NCBI RefSeq assembly: GCF_900299525.1
Contig: NZ_OMKA01000004.1
Span: 1-60,047 of the forward strand
DNA from: Aquimarina sp. Aq78
GTDB taxonomy: Bacteria > Bacteroidota > Bacteroidia > Flavobacteriales > Flavobacteriaceae
Direction: 5' to 3'
Length of the DNA stretch: 60,047 nucleotides
Part shown: one piece after another, positions 50,960 through 60,047 of the stretch
How positions within the stretch are numbered: the stretch's first letter is position 1
Layout: each line of letters begins with the position of its first letter
Notes under the pieces: model-generated
What the model was told of the DNA's origin: nothing
Databases searched by the model: none
The model's input: only the letters and a program-made list of their open reading frames with translations
Position numbers and translations under genes: made by a program

Positions 50960-53900
50960 ATGAAAAAAATAGTAATAGTATTTTTTCTATTCTGTTATGG
51001 TCTCCATGCTCAGGAAGAATTCACTCCGGATTATATTTCTTATTATTCAAAATATACTCCTGTTACTCCCAATGCGAGTAGTTTTTTACAATATGGCAAC
51101 ACACCTGTAAATCATGCTACAGGTATTCCACAAATTAATATCCCTTTATATACAATTCAAGAAGATGGCGTTTCGATTCCTATTTCTTTATCGTATCATG
51201 CTTCTGGGGTAAAAGTTGATGAACTGGCTAGTGTTGTCGGGCTTAAATGGACATTGAATGCTGGGGGAGGAATATTTAGACAAGTTAATGACAAGATCGA
51301 TGAAGAAGGTTGGTTAGTTCCTTCTAAACGTGGGCGTGTAACTCCAGAATGGTTAACCCAATATCCTGTTCATCATTTTCAAACTCAAAATACCATTGCT
51401 ACTTCTGATCTACACGATGATTATCATCCCGATGATTTCAGTTTTAATTTTACAGGTCATTCGGGAAACTTTATATTTGACAAGAATGGTGATGTAGCCG
51501 ATGATTTTAAGGACGATTTATATATTGGAACACTTCCTTTAACGAATAACCATTTTAATTTCTTTTCAAAAGATAGCCAGGGTAATACTTTTTACTTTGA
51601 TAATGCCAAGGAAACCAATATATCCCACGTGGCTAATGTTATGGGTACTTCTTTGAGTGATGTTACTCGTTCTAGTAACGTATCGGGTTGGATGTTAGAT
51701 CGCATTATTACTAAAAATAGTAAAGAAGTAAATTTTACCTATTCCCCGTATACATTTCAGTACACGCTTACAGGGATATCCCAAAGCTTGATTAATGCTC
51801 CTGGTTGTGGAACCGAAGCACTCGAGACTTGTGGTTGTCTGGGATCCTCTTCTGGTCCCGTTGTGAATAAGACAACTTTATCTACAACCACAGCAACCTA
51901 CACGCCAACAAACCAACTAGTTAGTGCAATAGAGACTTCAGGTGTAAAAGTAACCTTTAATTATATAGATGATACTACTCTGTCTACCTGGAAAAAGAAG
52001 CTAACATCTATAGATATTTTAGACAAGATCAAAAACAGAACCAGGTCATTTGTGTTTACCTATGGTAAATTTGGTGGTGATCCCAGGTTACGTTTAGAAC
52101 AAGTACAGGAGATAGGTTTTAATGGAGTTTCTAAACCTCCTCATAAGTTTTATTATGCTTCTGGAGATCTTCCTCAGAAAGGAAATAAAGCAAAGGATTA
52201 TGCCGGCTATTACAACGGTGAAACCAATAATCAAACCATAGTACCATTTTCAATACAAGCATTTAATATTTTGAATACTACTGATCGCCAGAAGCTTGCC
52301 GATCGAAGTGAATATATAAACTATCTAAAAATAGGAACTTTAAATAAGATTGAATATCCCACAGGAGGATCGACCACATTTACTTACGAACCTAATTCGG
52401 TTAGCGCACCAGAGAATAGTAACCCAAATTACGTTCCCAAAGATGTTCCAATATCACAAGCAGATGAATATTTTACATCAGGTGGATATAGAGTATTTAG
52501 AACTCCATTTACTATAGCAAAAGATTTAAGTCATTTGGGAACACCAGTCACATATAATGCAGCATCTACAATTTGTAATTTTGATCCTCAAAACCCTAGT
52601 ATTGATTGTTCACGATTTAATATTTACCCAAAACAAAGTGATGGAAGTCTAGGTGCTCCTATTTTTTCTCCTTTTTTAGTGATTGGGGCCGAAGGAAGTA
52701 TTAATCTTTTTAAAGGAGATTATGTTTTAGAACTTAAGATTGAAGAATCTAAACTTCTAGCGAATCCTTCTGCTCAGATTTCAGTAAATCTAGGTTGGTA
52801 TGAGGATGAAGGCACACAAACTCATTATACAGGTGGGCTTCGTGTGAATACTATAACCGATAAGGATGCTAATGATCAATCAGCAAAAACGACCAAATAT
52901 ACTTATGAAAATCTTATTGGATACAATTTTGATGTTTCTACCTATCAGAAAAGTTATGGTCAACTTGGTGTACGTTCAGTTTTTTCTTCAGATAATATTT
53001 GGTTAAATCCCGAATTAACCAAGTCAGGGCATTTCTATGGAAAAGTAACAATAGAAAAACTAAGTGATCAAGGAAATATAAAAACCATAGAAGAGTACAA
53101 AGAGACTTTTAAGCAGAAAACCTATGCGCCTGTGATGGCCAAACAGGAACATTATGAGGGGGATAGCAAGGTAAAGGCTATCGTTTTTGATTATGAGAAT
53201 ACGATAGAATCTCATCTGCAATTCTATGTTCTTGCAGACAAAGATTTATGCTACAATTTTGCAAGTGCTAGTCCACAAATAATAGGTTATAGTGGAGTTA
53301 ACGGTGCTAATTATTATCATCGTAGAAATGTATTGTCTAAGAAAACTGAAATTGATTACTACCATAAAATAGGAGAACCCTTTAAAGCATCAGTTGTTCA
53401 ATATAAATATCAGTATAATAATGATCTTCAGGTTATAAAAGAAGAACTGGATGGTAGATTGTATGCAGATAATGAGCAGGCTATTGAGGCTAAAAACTAT
53501 AGCATACGACCAAATGGTAAACATGTAGAAATACGGTATACCTATCCGGTAGATCACCAATCACAAAATACCACTTTGGCAACTTTACACAATAATAATC
53601 AGGTCGCTTTACCAATCAGTAAAAAGGTATATACTAATGGGACTCTTATTCAGGGGCAATATATGAATTATGATACCAGAGGTAATACCATTGCAACCTA
53701 TAGACATAACAAAGGGAAAGCTACTCATCAATTTATAGCTGGACATATTCCTTCGGATTATGAGTTATATGAACAGTATACTATAGAGGCAGGAAAACCA
53801 GTAGAAGTGCAAAGAAAAAAAGGCCTCCCCACTGCTATTTTATGGGATGTAACCTATAATTATATGTTAGCCAAATTGGTAGGAGTAACCAAAATTGAAT

Positions 53901-55306
53901 TAGATGAAATTACTGCGGCTATTGATTTAAAATCTATTACCGATAGCTCACTTAATACAATTTATAATAATTTACGAACAGCCTTGCCCAATGCGATGGT
54001 TTCTACATATACTTACGATCCGCTTGTTGGAGTAACTAGTATGACAGATCCGGAAGGGTATACTACTTATTACCAGTATGATGACATGAGTCGCTTACAA
54101 TATACCCTGGATCATGAGCAATATGTAGCCCAGCAGCTACGCTATAATTACCAGGGACAACAATCTGATGTTTTAAGAGGGGTAAGGATCAGCTTTCCCT
54201 CTTTTGGATCTGTTCAGCCTAATCAAGCAGTAACCTTTACCGCCAATACCTCAGGAAGCGGGGGTGCAAACCTGTATACCTGGTCTGTAAATGGTACACA
54301 AGAACAATGTGATGGTACGACCAGTTTTACCAAAACCTTTGCTAGTGAAGGCACCTATACCATATCGGTACTGGCTTATAACACCCAGACCAAACACAGG
54401 GTGAGTACGACTATAAATGTAGTGGTAGCGTATCCTCCTATTACTATCCCAGTGTTAAGTGCAAATTATAGTAGTGTGATCACAGGTACCAATGTTAATT
54501 TTAGTGCCTCGGGTATCGGGGGAGGAACCGGTGACTTGCGTTATGAGTGGTACGTTAACAATATAAAACAAGCCAGTACCGCGACTACCTTTACCTATAC
54601 CACCAACACAGCAGGAACATACAATGTATATTTTAAAGTGATCGATAACAGGAGTGGTAAATCTACCGATAGCGAAGTGCGATTATTGCATATGTATAAT
54701 CCACTAATTGCTCCTGTAATAAGTGCATCAAAAGCACATATTGTACAAGGTACCACGACGACTTTTACCGCTTCGGGTATAGGAGGTGGTACAGGTCTTC
54801 GATTATACCAATGGTATGTAAATGATGTAAAACAAAGTGCTACAGGAACAACATACTCTTACAATTTTCCTAATTCAGGAACCTATACGATAAAATTCAG
54901 AGTAGTAGATCGAGGATTAGAAAACTCATACTACCAATGGGGTGGTAATGCTCCTGTTTTAAAATCATATCCGGGTATGGTAGCAAACAGCAGTCAATCT
55001 CACACTTCTATTTCTGGGACGAATCCAAGTGTGTCGTTTAGTATTACTAGCTTAACAGGGGGATCAGGTAATTCTCAGATCACCTGGAAAGCCTATAATA
55101 GTATTAACCTTTCCCAGGCCTTAGGATCAGGAAGTGGTACAAACTTTGGCTTTTCTAACTTTTCAAATGGCACTCATGAGTATACCATTCAGGCTAAAAT
55201 TAAAGATAACCTTACCGGTCAGGAAATCACTAAGGTGATGATTGTTGTAGCCACGGTCTCTACAGACACTGGTGGCGGTGGCGGTAATACAGGAGAACAA
55301 CACTAA
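50960..55306 (+). CDS. RHS/YD-repeat exported protein with PKD-like repeats, no toxin domain
   Basis: This is 1448 residues with the signal peptide MKKIVIVFFLFCYGLHAQ. The N-terminus GIPQINIPLYTIQEDGVSIP, then SLSYHASGVKVDELASVVGL and KWTLNAGGGIF, is the standard opening of Bacteroidota RHS shell proteins. YD-type repeats such as YTYDPLVGVTSMTDPEGYTT occur near residue 1015-1050. From about 1080 to 1430 there are three to four PKD-like beta-sandwiches (SVQPNQAVTFTANTSGSGG, VNFSASGIGGGTG, TTFTASGIGGGTG). The end is a Gly-rich tail without a sorting domain. It is 21 bases from the toxin-bearing RHS gene, and the two probably act together. Confidence 0.88.
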   Translation: MKKIVIVFFLFCYGLHAQEEFTPDYISYYSKYTPVTPNASSFLQYGNTPVNHATGIPQINIPLYTIQEDGVSIPISLSYHASGVKVDELASVVGLKWTLNAGGGIFRQVNDKIDEEGWLVPSKRGRVTPEWLTQYPVHHFQTQNTIATSDLHDDYHPDDFSFNFTGHSGNFIFDKNGDVADDFKDDLYIGTLPLTNNHFNFFSKDSQGNTFYFDNAKETNISHVANVMGTSLSDVTRSSNVSGWMLDRIITKNSKEVNFTYSPYTFQYTLTGISQSLINAPGCGTEALETCGCLGSSSGPVVNKTTLSTTTATYTPTNQLVSAIETSGVKVTFNYIDDTTLSTWKKKLTSIDILDKIKNRTRSFVFTYGKFGGDPRLRLEQVQEIGFNGVSKPPHKFYYASGDLPQKGNKAKDYAGYYNGETNNQTIVPFSIQAFNILNTTDRQKLADRSEYINYLKIGTLNKIEYPTGGSTTFTYEPNSVSAPENSNPNYVPKDVPISQADEYFTSGGYRVFRTPFTIAKDLSHLGTPVTYNAASTICNFDPQNPSIDCSRFNIYPKQSDGSLGAPIFSPFLVIGAEGSINLFKGDYVLELKIEESKLLANPSAQISVNLGWYEDEGTQTHYTGGLRVNTITDKDANDQSAKTTKYTYENLIGYNFDVSTYQKSYGQLGVRSVFSSDNIWLNPELTKSGHFYGKVTIEKLSDQGNIKTIEEYKETFKQKTYAPVMAKQEHYEGDSKVKAIVFDYENTIESHLQFYVLADKDLCYNFASASPQIIGYSGVNGANYYHRRNVLSKKTEIDYYHKIGEPFKASVVQYKYQYNNDLQVIKEELDGRLYADNEQAIEAKNYSIRPNGKHVEIRYTYPVDHQSQNTTLATLHNNNQVALPISKKVYTNGTLIQGQYMNYDTRGNTIATYRHNKGKATHQFIAGHIPSDYELYEQYTIEAGKPVEVQRKKGLPTAILWDVTYNYMLAKLVGVTKIELDEITAAIDLKSITDSSLNTIYNNLRTALPNAMVSTYTYDPLVGVTSMTDPEGYTTYYQYDDMSRLQYTLDHEQYVAQQLRYNYQGQQSDVLRGVRISFPSFGSVQPNQAVTFTANTSGSGGANLYTWSVNGTQEQCDGTTSFTKTFASEGTYTISVLAYNTQTKHRVSTTINVVVAYPPITIPVLSANYSSVITGTNVNFSASGIGGGTGDLRYEWYVNNIKQASTATTFTYTTNTAGTYNVYFKVIDNRSGKSTDSEVRLLHMYNPLIAPVISASKAHIVQGTTTTFTASGIGGGTGLRLYQWYVNDVKQSATGTTYSYNFPNSGTYTIKFRVVDRGLENSYYQWGGNAPVLKSYPGMVANSSQSHTSISGTNPSVSFSITSLTGGSGNSQITWKAYNSINLSQALGSGSGTNFGFSNFSNGTHEYTIQAKIKDNLTGQEITKVMIVVATVSTDTGGGGGNTGEQH

Positions 55307-55327
55307 TCCCATAAATAATATAGTAAG

Positions 55328-58300
55328 ATGAAAAAACAAATTATATATATACTATTACTACTAATGGGAGTAAATCTTCAGGCCCAGGTAGTATTATCTG
55401 ATAAGAACTATGTACATACCACAGTCCCTCAAGTAGGAATGACTATTGCCCAGATGGAGGCTGTGAATTGTACTAATATCAATGATATTGATAAGACGAT
55501 AGAGAGTGTTACCTATTTTGATGGACTGGGTAGACCGATACAACAACGAGCGATCAAAGCCTCTAAAGATGGTAAGGATATTGTGACCCATATGGGATAT
55601 GATGATTATGGCAGACAAGACAAACAATACCTACCTTTTGAAGCGACCAATACCGTAGGGAGTTATAAGGCAGTAATCATTAATGACGATATTAACCAAT
55701 ACTACAAAGACACCTATGGCGATGATTTTATAGGGGTTGCACTTCCAGATATCAATGCTTATTCAGAAAGTGTGTTTGACAAGTCACCACTTAATCGTGT
55801 ACTAGAACAGGGAGCCCCGGGTAAAGCCTGGAAAGCAGATCATGATAGTGATACAGATCATACGATCAAGTTTGATTGGGATACCAATGTAGCTAATGAA
55901 GTAGTCCATTTTAAAGTCAACTTTACAGGAGACGATACCGAAAAACCGACTTTGGTAAAAGATGGTCATTATGACCCTAATCAGTTATATGTAACGATCA
56001 CCAAAGATGAAAACTGGACTCCGGTAGATGGAAACAATCATACTACCAAAGAGTACAAAGACAAACTAGGTAGAGTGGTCTTAAAAAGAACCTATGCTTC
56101 GACAAGCTCAGCAACCCCAGAGGCGCATGATACGCATTATGTATATGATAGATTTGGGAATTTAACGTATGTAATACCTCCCAAAGTAGATACAAGTACT
56201 ACAAGTATCTCTGCTACCGAGCTTACCGAACTCTGCTACCAATATAAATATGATTATAGAAACCGATTGATCGAGAAGAAGATTCCTGGTAAAGACAAGG
56301 AGTATATTGTGTATAACAAACTCGATCAGCCGATTATGACCCAGGATGCGAATTTAAAAGCAAATAATGCATGGCTCTATACCAAATATGATGCCTTTGG
56401 TCGAGTTGCCTATACCGGTAAGATCACCGATCTCAGGGATCGTGCTGCCATACAAGCAGATGCTACCGGGTATAGTGATGCATTGTGGGTAGACCGTATT
56501 GCTCCTGTATTAGTCGATGGAGTACAACTCTACTATAATGATGGGGGGTATCCCAAAGTGACCAATGCTACACTACTCACTATCAATTATTATGGGGACT
56601 ATACTGTTTTAGGTAGTGAAGATGTCTTTTTTAATGCACCAGCCACCATATATGGTGTAACCCCCAGAGCGCAAACCAAATCTTTACCAGTAGTTAGTAA
56701 AGTACGGGTATTAGAAACTCTGGATTGGATCACTACCGTTACTTATTATGATACCAAATCAAGACCGATCTATGTAGCCAGTAAGAATGAGTATCTAAAC
56801 ACTACAGATGTTATAGAAACCAAGTTGGATTTTGTAGGTAAGGTAGAAGAAACCACAACCACGCATATCAAAGATAGTCATGCAGCGATTGTAACGATAG
56901 ATAGCTTTACCTATGACCATATGGGTAGAGCACTTGCCCAAACCCAAAAGATCAATACCCAGGATCCAGAAGTGATTGCAGCTAATACTTATGATGCTTT
57001 AGGGCAGTTAGTATCCAAGAAAGTAGGCAATGCATTACAGGATATACACTACAAATACAATGTTAGAGGGTGGTTAAAAGGAATCAATGATGTAAATAAC
57101 CTGGGGAATGACCTGTTTGCTTTTGGGATCAATTACAATACCACTACAGAAAACCTGGGAGCAGTGGCTTTGTATAATGGTAATATTAGTGAGACGACAT
57201 GGAAAACGGTTAGCGACAATACCAAAAGAGGGTATGGATACCAGTATGATGCATTAAATCGAATCACCAAAGGACGTAGTAGTGATGGTCACTATGATCT
57301 GGCATCGGTATCGTATGATAAGGTAGGTAATATCACAAACCTTACCCGAGATGGGTGGCAGAACAGTACTGTGTTTGCCGATATGGATATATTATCCTAT
57401 ACCTATGATGCGGGGAATAAACTCTTAAGTGTAGCCGATACGGGAAACAAAGCCTATGGATTTAAGGATGGTACCAATACCAATGATGACTTTGTTTATG
57501 ACATTAATGGTAATATGATCCAGGATCAAAACAAAGGGATTACCGGGATTAGTTATAATCATTTAAACCTACCTCAAACAGTTACTGTAAATAATACAGA
57601 TCATAATGGAAATATTAATTATATTTACGACGCCACTGGAGCAAAATTAAAAAAGATTGCAACAGAGGGAAGTTCTTTAATAGAGACTGAGTATGCCGGT
57701 AATTATGTGTATAAGAATGGTAATCTGGAGTTTTTTAATACCTCAGAAGGGTATGTAGAACAACACTCAGATGGCTTTAAGTACATCTATCAGTATAAGG
57801 ATCATTTAGGCAATATACGTTTAAGCTATAATAAAGGTGGTAACAAGACTTTTTTAAATGATACTTTTGATAGTAGTACCGATGGCTGGGGTGGCGGTGG
57901 CGTATCTGCAACCAATGGTCGTTTAGGCGTTCTGGTAAAGTATATGTACAGTGGTACTAATAAAAAGATTACACACTCTTTTAGTGCTGGTGAAACGATC
58001 AAGATCAAATTTAAGCTTGATGCCAATGGCAAAGGATATAAGATGCGTGTACTGGTCAATGAGATTGATGCTGCCAACAAGAGCACAGGATGGTATTCTG
58101 CTGGTGATGCTGCTGAAGGTAATTTTGAAGCTACTTATCAAATCAAACAAGATGCTTCTAAGCTAAATATCAAACTGGGATTAACCAGTAGTATAGCCGC
58201 AGAAGAAGAAATTTATCTTGATGATATTAGTGTGTTACAAGAAACCGAAGAAGGGATCATCGTACAGCAAGAGAAGAATTATTATCCTTTTGGATTAACA

Positions 58301-59284
58301 CATAAGGGGTACAATACTACGATATCTGGGCGTAAACATTCTTACGGATACTTAAATCAAGAAGAACAGAATGAGTTAGGACTTAATTGGCTAAGTTTTA
58401 GACATAGAAACTATATACCAGAAATTGGAAGGTTCTTTGGAGTAGATCCTGTTGCTGGTGATTATGTTACGATATCACCTTATCAATTTGCACATAATAA
58501 CCCTGTTTGGAAAGTTGAACTTGAAGGACTTGAGGGACAAGAATTAGATGGTTTTGATCTTATAAGCGCTCCACCATCTGGACAAAGTGGTAAAAACCCT
58601 GCTGCTCATTTACCTTTACCTATAGGAGACCAATCAAGTGGTACATCTTCTGGAAACAAAAATACACGAAAACTTGTAGCAATACAGAAGAGACAGATGA
58701 TTACTGGTTATCCTGGTCAGGCACTAGATGAAGCTGTAACTTCTGGTATTCAATGGGTAGGTAGCAAACTTACAGGAAGTAACGTCTCTAAAAGTACATC
58801 CGAAAATATACAACTAGGTACTAACCTATTAATGCTAATTGCATCAAAAGGTAAAAATGGAAAAGCAGGTACAGAAGTATTAGAGCAGTTGACAAAAACA
58901 GCTAGCACTAAATCTTTATCTAAAATAGCCTTGAATACTTCTAAGTTAAGCGGGGCTGGTTCAGATGTACTAGAAGGAGTTATCAAAAAGACAAATAATA
59001 TTGGAGCACATTTAAGTCCAAGTGATTTAAAAGGAGCTGTAAAAGAAATATTAGGCAGCCCAGTTACGATAAATGGTAAGACTTTTGATCATATAGGAGA
59101 AGTAACAGATGCACTTAAAGGATTAGGAAAACAGATTACTAAATTGAATAAAGGAATTAAAAATGGTTCATTTAGTGATGACGTTTTGGATGCAGCGACA
59201 AGTTTAAGAACACAGTTGCAAAACCAAAAAGATCAAATACAGAATGTTTTAAATAATGCTAGAAAAGAAGCTAGTGGTTTTTAA
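55328..59284 (+). CDS. DUF6443/RHS polymorphic toxin with Ntox28-like C-terminus
   Basis: This is 1318 residues with the signal peptide MKKQIIYILLLLMGVNLQAQ. The DUF6443 region (about 15-170) shows ESVTYFDGLGRPIQQRAIKA. YD repeats fill 200-820. A carbohydrate-binding-like beta-sandwich is inserted at about 840-975 (FLNDTFDSSTDGWGGGG ... EEIYLDDISVL). The RHS core follows with NYYPFGL (about 983), LSFRHRNYIPEIGRFFGVDP and SPYQFAHNNPV. The variable C-terminus (about 1200-1318) contains HLSPSDLKGAVKEILGSPV and FDHIGEVTDALKGLGKQI, resembling polymorphic toxin type 28. No T9SS sorting domain is present. The immunity gene follows after one base. Confidence 0.9.
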   Translation: MKKQIIYILLLLMGVNLQAQVVLSDKNYVHTTVPQVGMTIAQMEAVNCTNINDIDKTIESVTYFDGLGRPIQQRAIKASKDGKDIVTHMGYDDYGRQDKQYLPFEATNTVGSYKAVIINDDINQYYKDTYGDDFIGVALPDINAYSESVFDKSPLNRVLEQGAPGKAWKADHDSDTDHTIKFDWDTNVANEVVHFKVNFTGDDTEKPTLVKDGHYDPNQLYVTITKDENWTPVDGNNHTTKEYKDKLGRVVLKRTYASTSSATPEAHDTHYVYDRFGNLTYVIPPKVDTSTTSISATELTELCYQYKYDYRNRLIEKKIPGKDKEYIVYNKLDQPIMTQDANLKANNAWLYTKYDAFGRVAYTGKITDLRDRAAIQADATGYSDALWVDRIAPVLVDGVQLYYNDGGYPKVTNATLLTINYYGDYTVLGSEDVFFNAPATIYGVTPRAQTKSLPVVSKVRVLETLDWITTVTYYDTKSRPIYVASKNEYLNTTDVIETKLDFVGKVEETTTTHIKDSHAAIVTIDSFTYDHMGRALAQTQKINTQDPEVIAANTYDALGQLVSKKVGNALQDIHYKYNVRGWLKGINDVNNLGNDLFAFGINYNTTTENLGAVALYNGNISETTWKTVSDNTKRGYGYQYDALNRITKGRSSDGHYDLASVSYDKVGNITNLTRDGWQNSTVFADMDILSYTYDAGNKLLSVADTGNKAYGFKDGTNTNDDFVYDINGNMIQDQNKGITGISYNHLNLPQTVTVNNTDHNGNINYIYDATGAKLKKIATEGSSLIETEYAGNYVYKNGNLEFFNTSEGYVEQHSDGFKYIYQYKDHLGNIRLSYNKGGNKTFLNDTFDSSTDGWGGGGVSATNGRLGVLVKYMYSGTNKKITHSFSAGETIKIKFKLDANGKGYKMRVLVNEIDAANKSTGWYSAGDAAEGNFEATYQIKQDASKLNIKLGLTSSIAAEEEIYLDDISVLQETEEGIIVQQEKNYYPFGLTHKGYNTTISGRKHSYGYLNQEEQNELGLNWLSFRHRNYIPEIGRFFGVDPVAGDYVTISPYQFAHNNPVWKVELEGLEGQELDGFDLISAPPSGQSGKNPAAHLPLPIGDQSSGTSSGNKNTRKLVAIQKRQMITGYPGQALDEAVTSGIQWVGSKLTGSNVSKSTSENIQLGTNLLMLIASKGKNGKAGTEVLEQLTKTASTKSLSKIALNTSKLSGAGSDVLEGVIKKTNNIGAHLSPSDLKGAVKEILGSPVTINGKTFDHIGEVTDALKGLGKQITKLNKGIKNGSFSDDVLDAATSLRTQLQNQKDQIQNVLNNARKEASGF

Positions 59285-59285
59285 T

Positions 59286-59684
59286 ATGAATTTAGAAAAA
59301 ACAATAAATCAATTACAGGATATACCAATACCTAGACCGCCAGAATACGAATCACATTTGGTAAGAAGATGTTTTGATTTAGCTAACAAAAAACTTAAAT
59401 ACTTCTCACCAGAAGATTTAAGAATTATGATAGGACAAAATATAGGTTTAGAGTATTTAATACCTATTGCTTTAGAAGTATTGCAACGAGAACCTTTTAT
59501 AGAGGCTGATTATTATGAAGGTGATTTGTTTTTAAGTGTTTTTAAGGTTGATAAAGTATTTTGGGAAAAGAACCTTGAGCTTAAAGAAAAGATTTTAAGT
59601 GTATTTAAAGATAACTTAGATGATTTTAAACAGTTAGATTTAGATACTCAAGAGGATCTTTATAAAGAATATGAAAAATTGTAA
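59286..59684 (+). CDS. CdiI-type immunity protein
   Basis: The start at ATG 59286 is one base after the toxin stop; 132 residues. It carries PIPRPPEYESHLVRRCFDLA, DLRIMIGQNIGLEYLIPIAL and EADYYEGDLFLSVFKVDK. This pattern belongs to the contact-dependent growth inhibition immunity family (CdiI_3-type). It should bind and block the toxin domain of the preceding protein. The family link is from pattern memory and the position agrees with it. Confidence 0.85.
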   Translation: MNLEKTINQLQDIPIPRPPEYESHLVRRCFDLANKKLKYFSPEDLRIMIGQNIGLEYLIPIALEVLQREPFIEADYYEGDLFLSVFKVDKVFWEKNLELKEKILSVFKDNLDDFKQLDLDTQEDLYKEYEKL

Positions 59685-59705
59685 ATATTAAATCCTACGG
59701 TAATA

Positions 59706-59893
59706 GGTCAAACTGGTAATGGGTCAAATTGGTGCTTTTGAAAAAAAGTGTATTTTTAAGACTGACTATCAATAACTTACAACATAAACAAGCCTCAATA
59801 AAGAGGCTTGTTTATGTTGTTTACACTACTTAAAATTGCTTAGAACCTATTAAATAAGGGTTTTGTATCTCTACGTAGGTCAAATTGGTGCTT
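59706..59893 (+). repeat. Three copies of GGTCAAAYTGGT after the immunity gene
   Basis: Copies lie at 59706-59717, 59722-59733 and 59878-59889; the last two extend to GGTCAAATTGGTGCTT. They may mark old cassette or insertion-sequence boundaries. Confidence 0.5.
59781..59818. terminator. Terminator-like perfect 16-bp hairpin
   Basis: AACATAAACAAGCCTC pairs perfectly with GAGGCTTGTTTATGTT around the loop AATAAA. It lies 97 bases after the immunity gene and is the likely end of the RHS operon in both directions. Confidence 0.75.
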
Positions 59894-59914
59894 GGTTATA
59901 TTTGCCCCGCTCCC

Positions 59915-59931
59915 GCTAGCGTCTCGCTAGT
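59915..59931. repeat. Short GC-rich hairpin
   Basis: CTAGCG-TCT-CGCTAG lies in a small GC-rich patch (59905-59935) that stands out from the AT-rich surroundings. It may be foreign or part of a mobile-element end. Confidence 0.4.
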
Positions 59932-60008
59932 GACGTTAAAGCTGTCTCGTCCTAAAAAAAGTTTACATATTTATACTTAATCCTAAAATAGATTTACATC
60001 TATATTTT

Positions 60009-60045
60009 AATCCTATTATTGTAAACCAATAATAGGATTTTTTAT
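60009..60045 (+). terminator. Terminator at the right edge
   Basis: AATCCTATTATT pairs with AATAATAGGATT (loop GTAAACC), then TTTT. Upstream, two imperfect copies of a TCCTAAAA...TTTACAT unit occur at 59951-59972 and 59982-60000. Confidence 0.65.
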
Positions 60046-60047
60046 AT

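Noticed and set aside
51800..51850. Cys-rich segment of the first RHS protein as a metal domain
   Set aside because: The few Cys residues (CGTEALETCGCLG) are isolated and no full binding pattern is visible.

Overview
The window is low-GC DNA with the marks of a marine flavobacterium (Bacteroidota, Flavobacteriaceae; Aquimarina-like is a guess). The evidence is promoters of the Bacteroidota type (-7 element TAnnTTTG), a protein with a type IX secretion C-terminal sorting domain, DUF6443/RHS proteins, LytTR membrane regulators, and a tsaD/tamB neighbourhood typical of the group. No ribosomal RNA, CRISPR array or intact insertion sequence was seen.

Region 1 (about 0.8-12.4 kb) is the most interesting part. 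It is a tightly packed, mostly overlapping operon for a type II secretion / type IV pilus-like machine. The order is MORN lipoprotein, K-like pseudopilin with a beta-helical tail, I-like, J-like, GspF platform, EF-hand-bearing major pseudopilin, compact prepilin peptidase, GspE ATPase, secretin, GspL-like, GspM-like, Fn3-like lipoprotein, GspC/PilP-like. All four pilin-like proteins carry Ala instead of Gly just before the predicted cleavage site. The peptidase lacks the methyltransferase half, and no PilT-like retraction ATPase is present. The machine therefore looks complete and divergent, probably making a short pseudopilus for secretion.

Region 2 (12.7-27.4 kb) is a mixed accessory and regulatory stretch. 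It holds a tandem-HTH AraC regulator, small NTF2-like, membrane and YHS proteins, a uracil-DNA glycosylase-like protein, a quinone oxidoreductase divergent from an AraC regulator, a LysR/MFS divergent pair with a clear repeated operator, an EamA exporter, and a block of envelope hydrolases flanked by two LytTR membrane regulators. Three tRNA genes (Ser-GCT, Pro-TGG, Arg-TCT; minus strand) follow at 27.5-27.8 kb with their own promoter and terminator.

Region 3 (28-49.8 kb) is mainly housekeeping. It has a methyltransferase, an AI-2E family permease, a TrmH-like methylase, DUF4159 and DUF1223 proteins, a SigZ-type sigma factor among three DinB-fold proteins, a sterol desaturase, a phytase-like esterase, a T9SS cargo protein, rsmE, tsaD, a 1507-residue TamB and pfkA. 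A perfect 40-bp palindrome sits over a promoter at 37.2 kb.

Region 4 (49.8-60 kb) is a polymorphic-toxin locus. After an inverted dispersed repeat and a small HTH gene come two large Sec-exported RHS-type proteins. The first has an N-terminal RHS shell plus PKD-like repeats and no toxin. The second has DUF6443, YD repeats, an inserted carbohydrate-binding-like domain, the RHS core and an Ntox28-like C-terminal toxin. A CdiI-type immunity gene follows directly. The last 360 bases are repeat- and hairpin-rich. A severed RHS core fragment on the minus strand opens the window, so RHS material lies at both ends.
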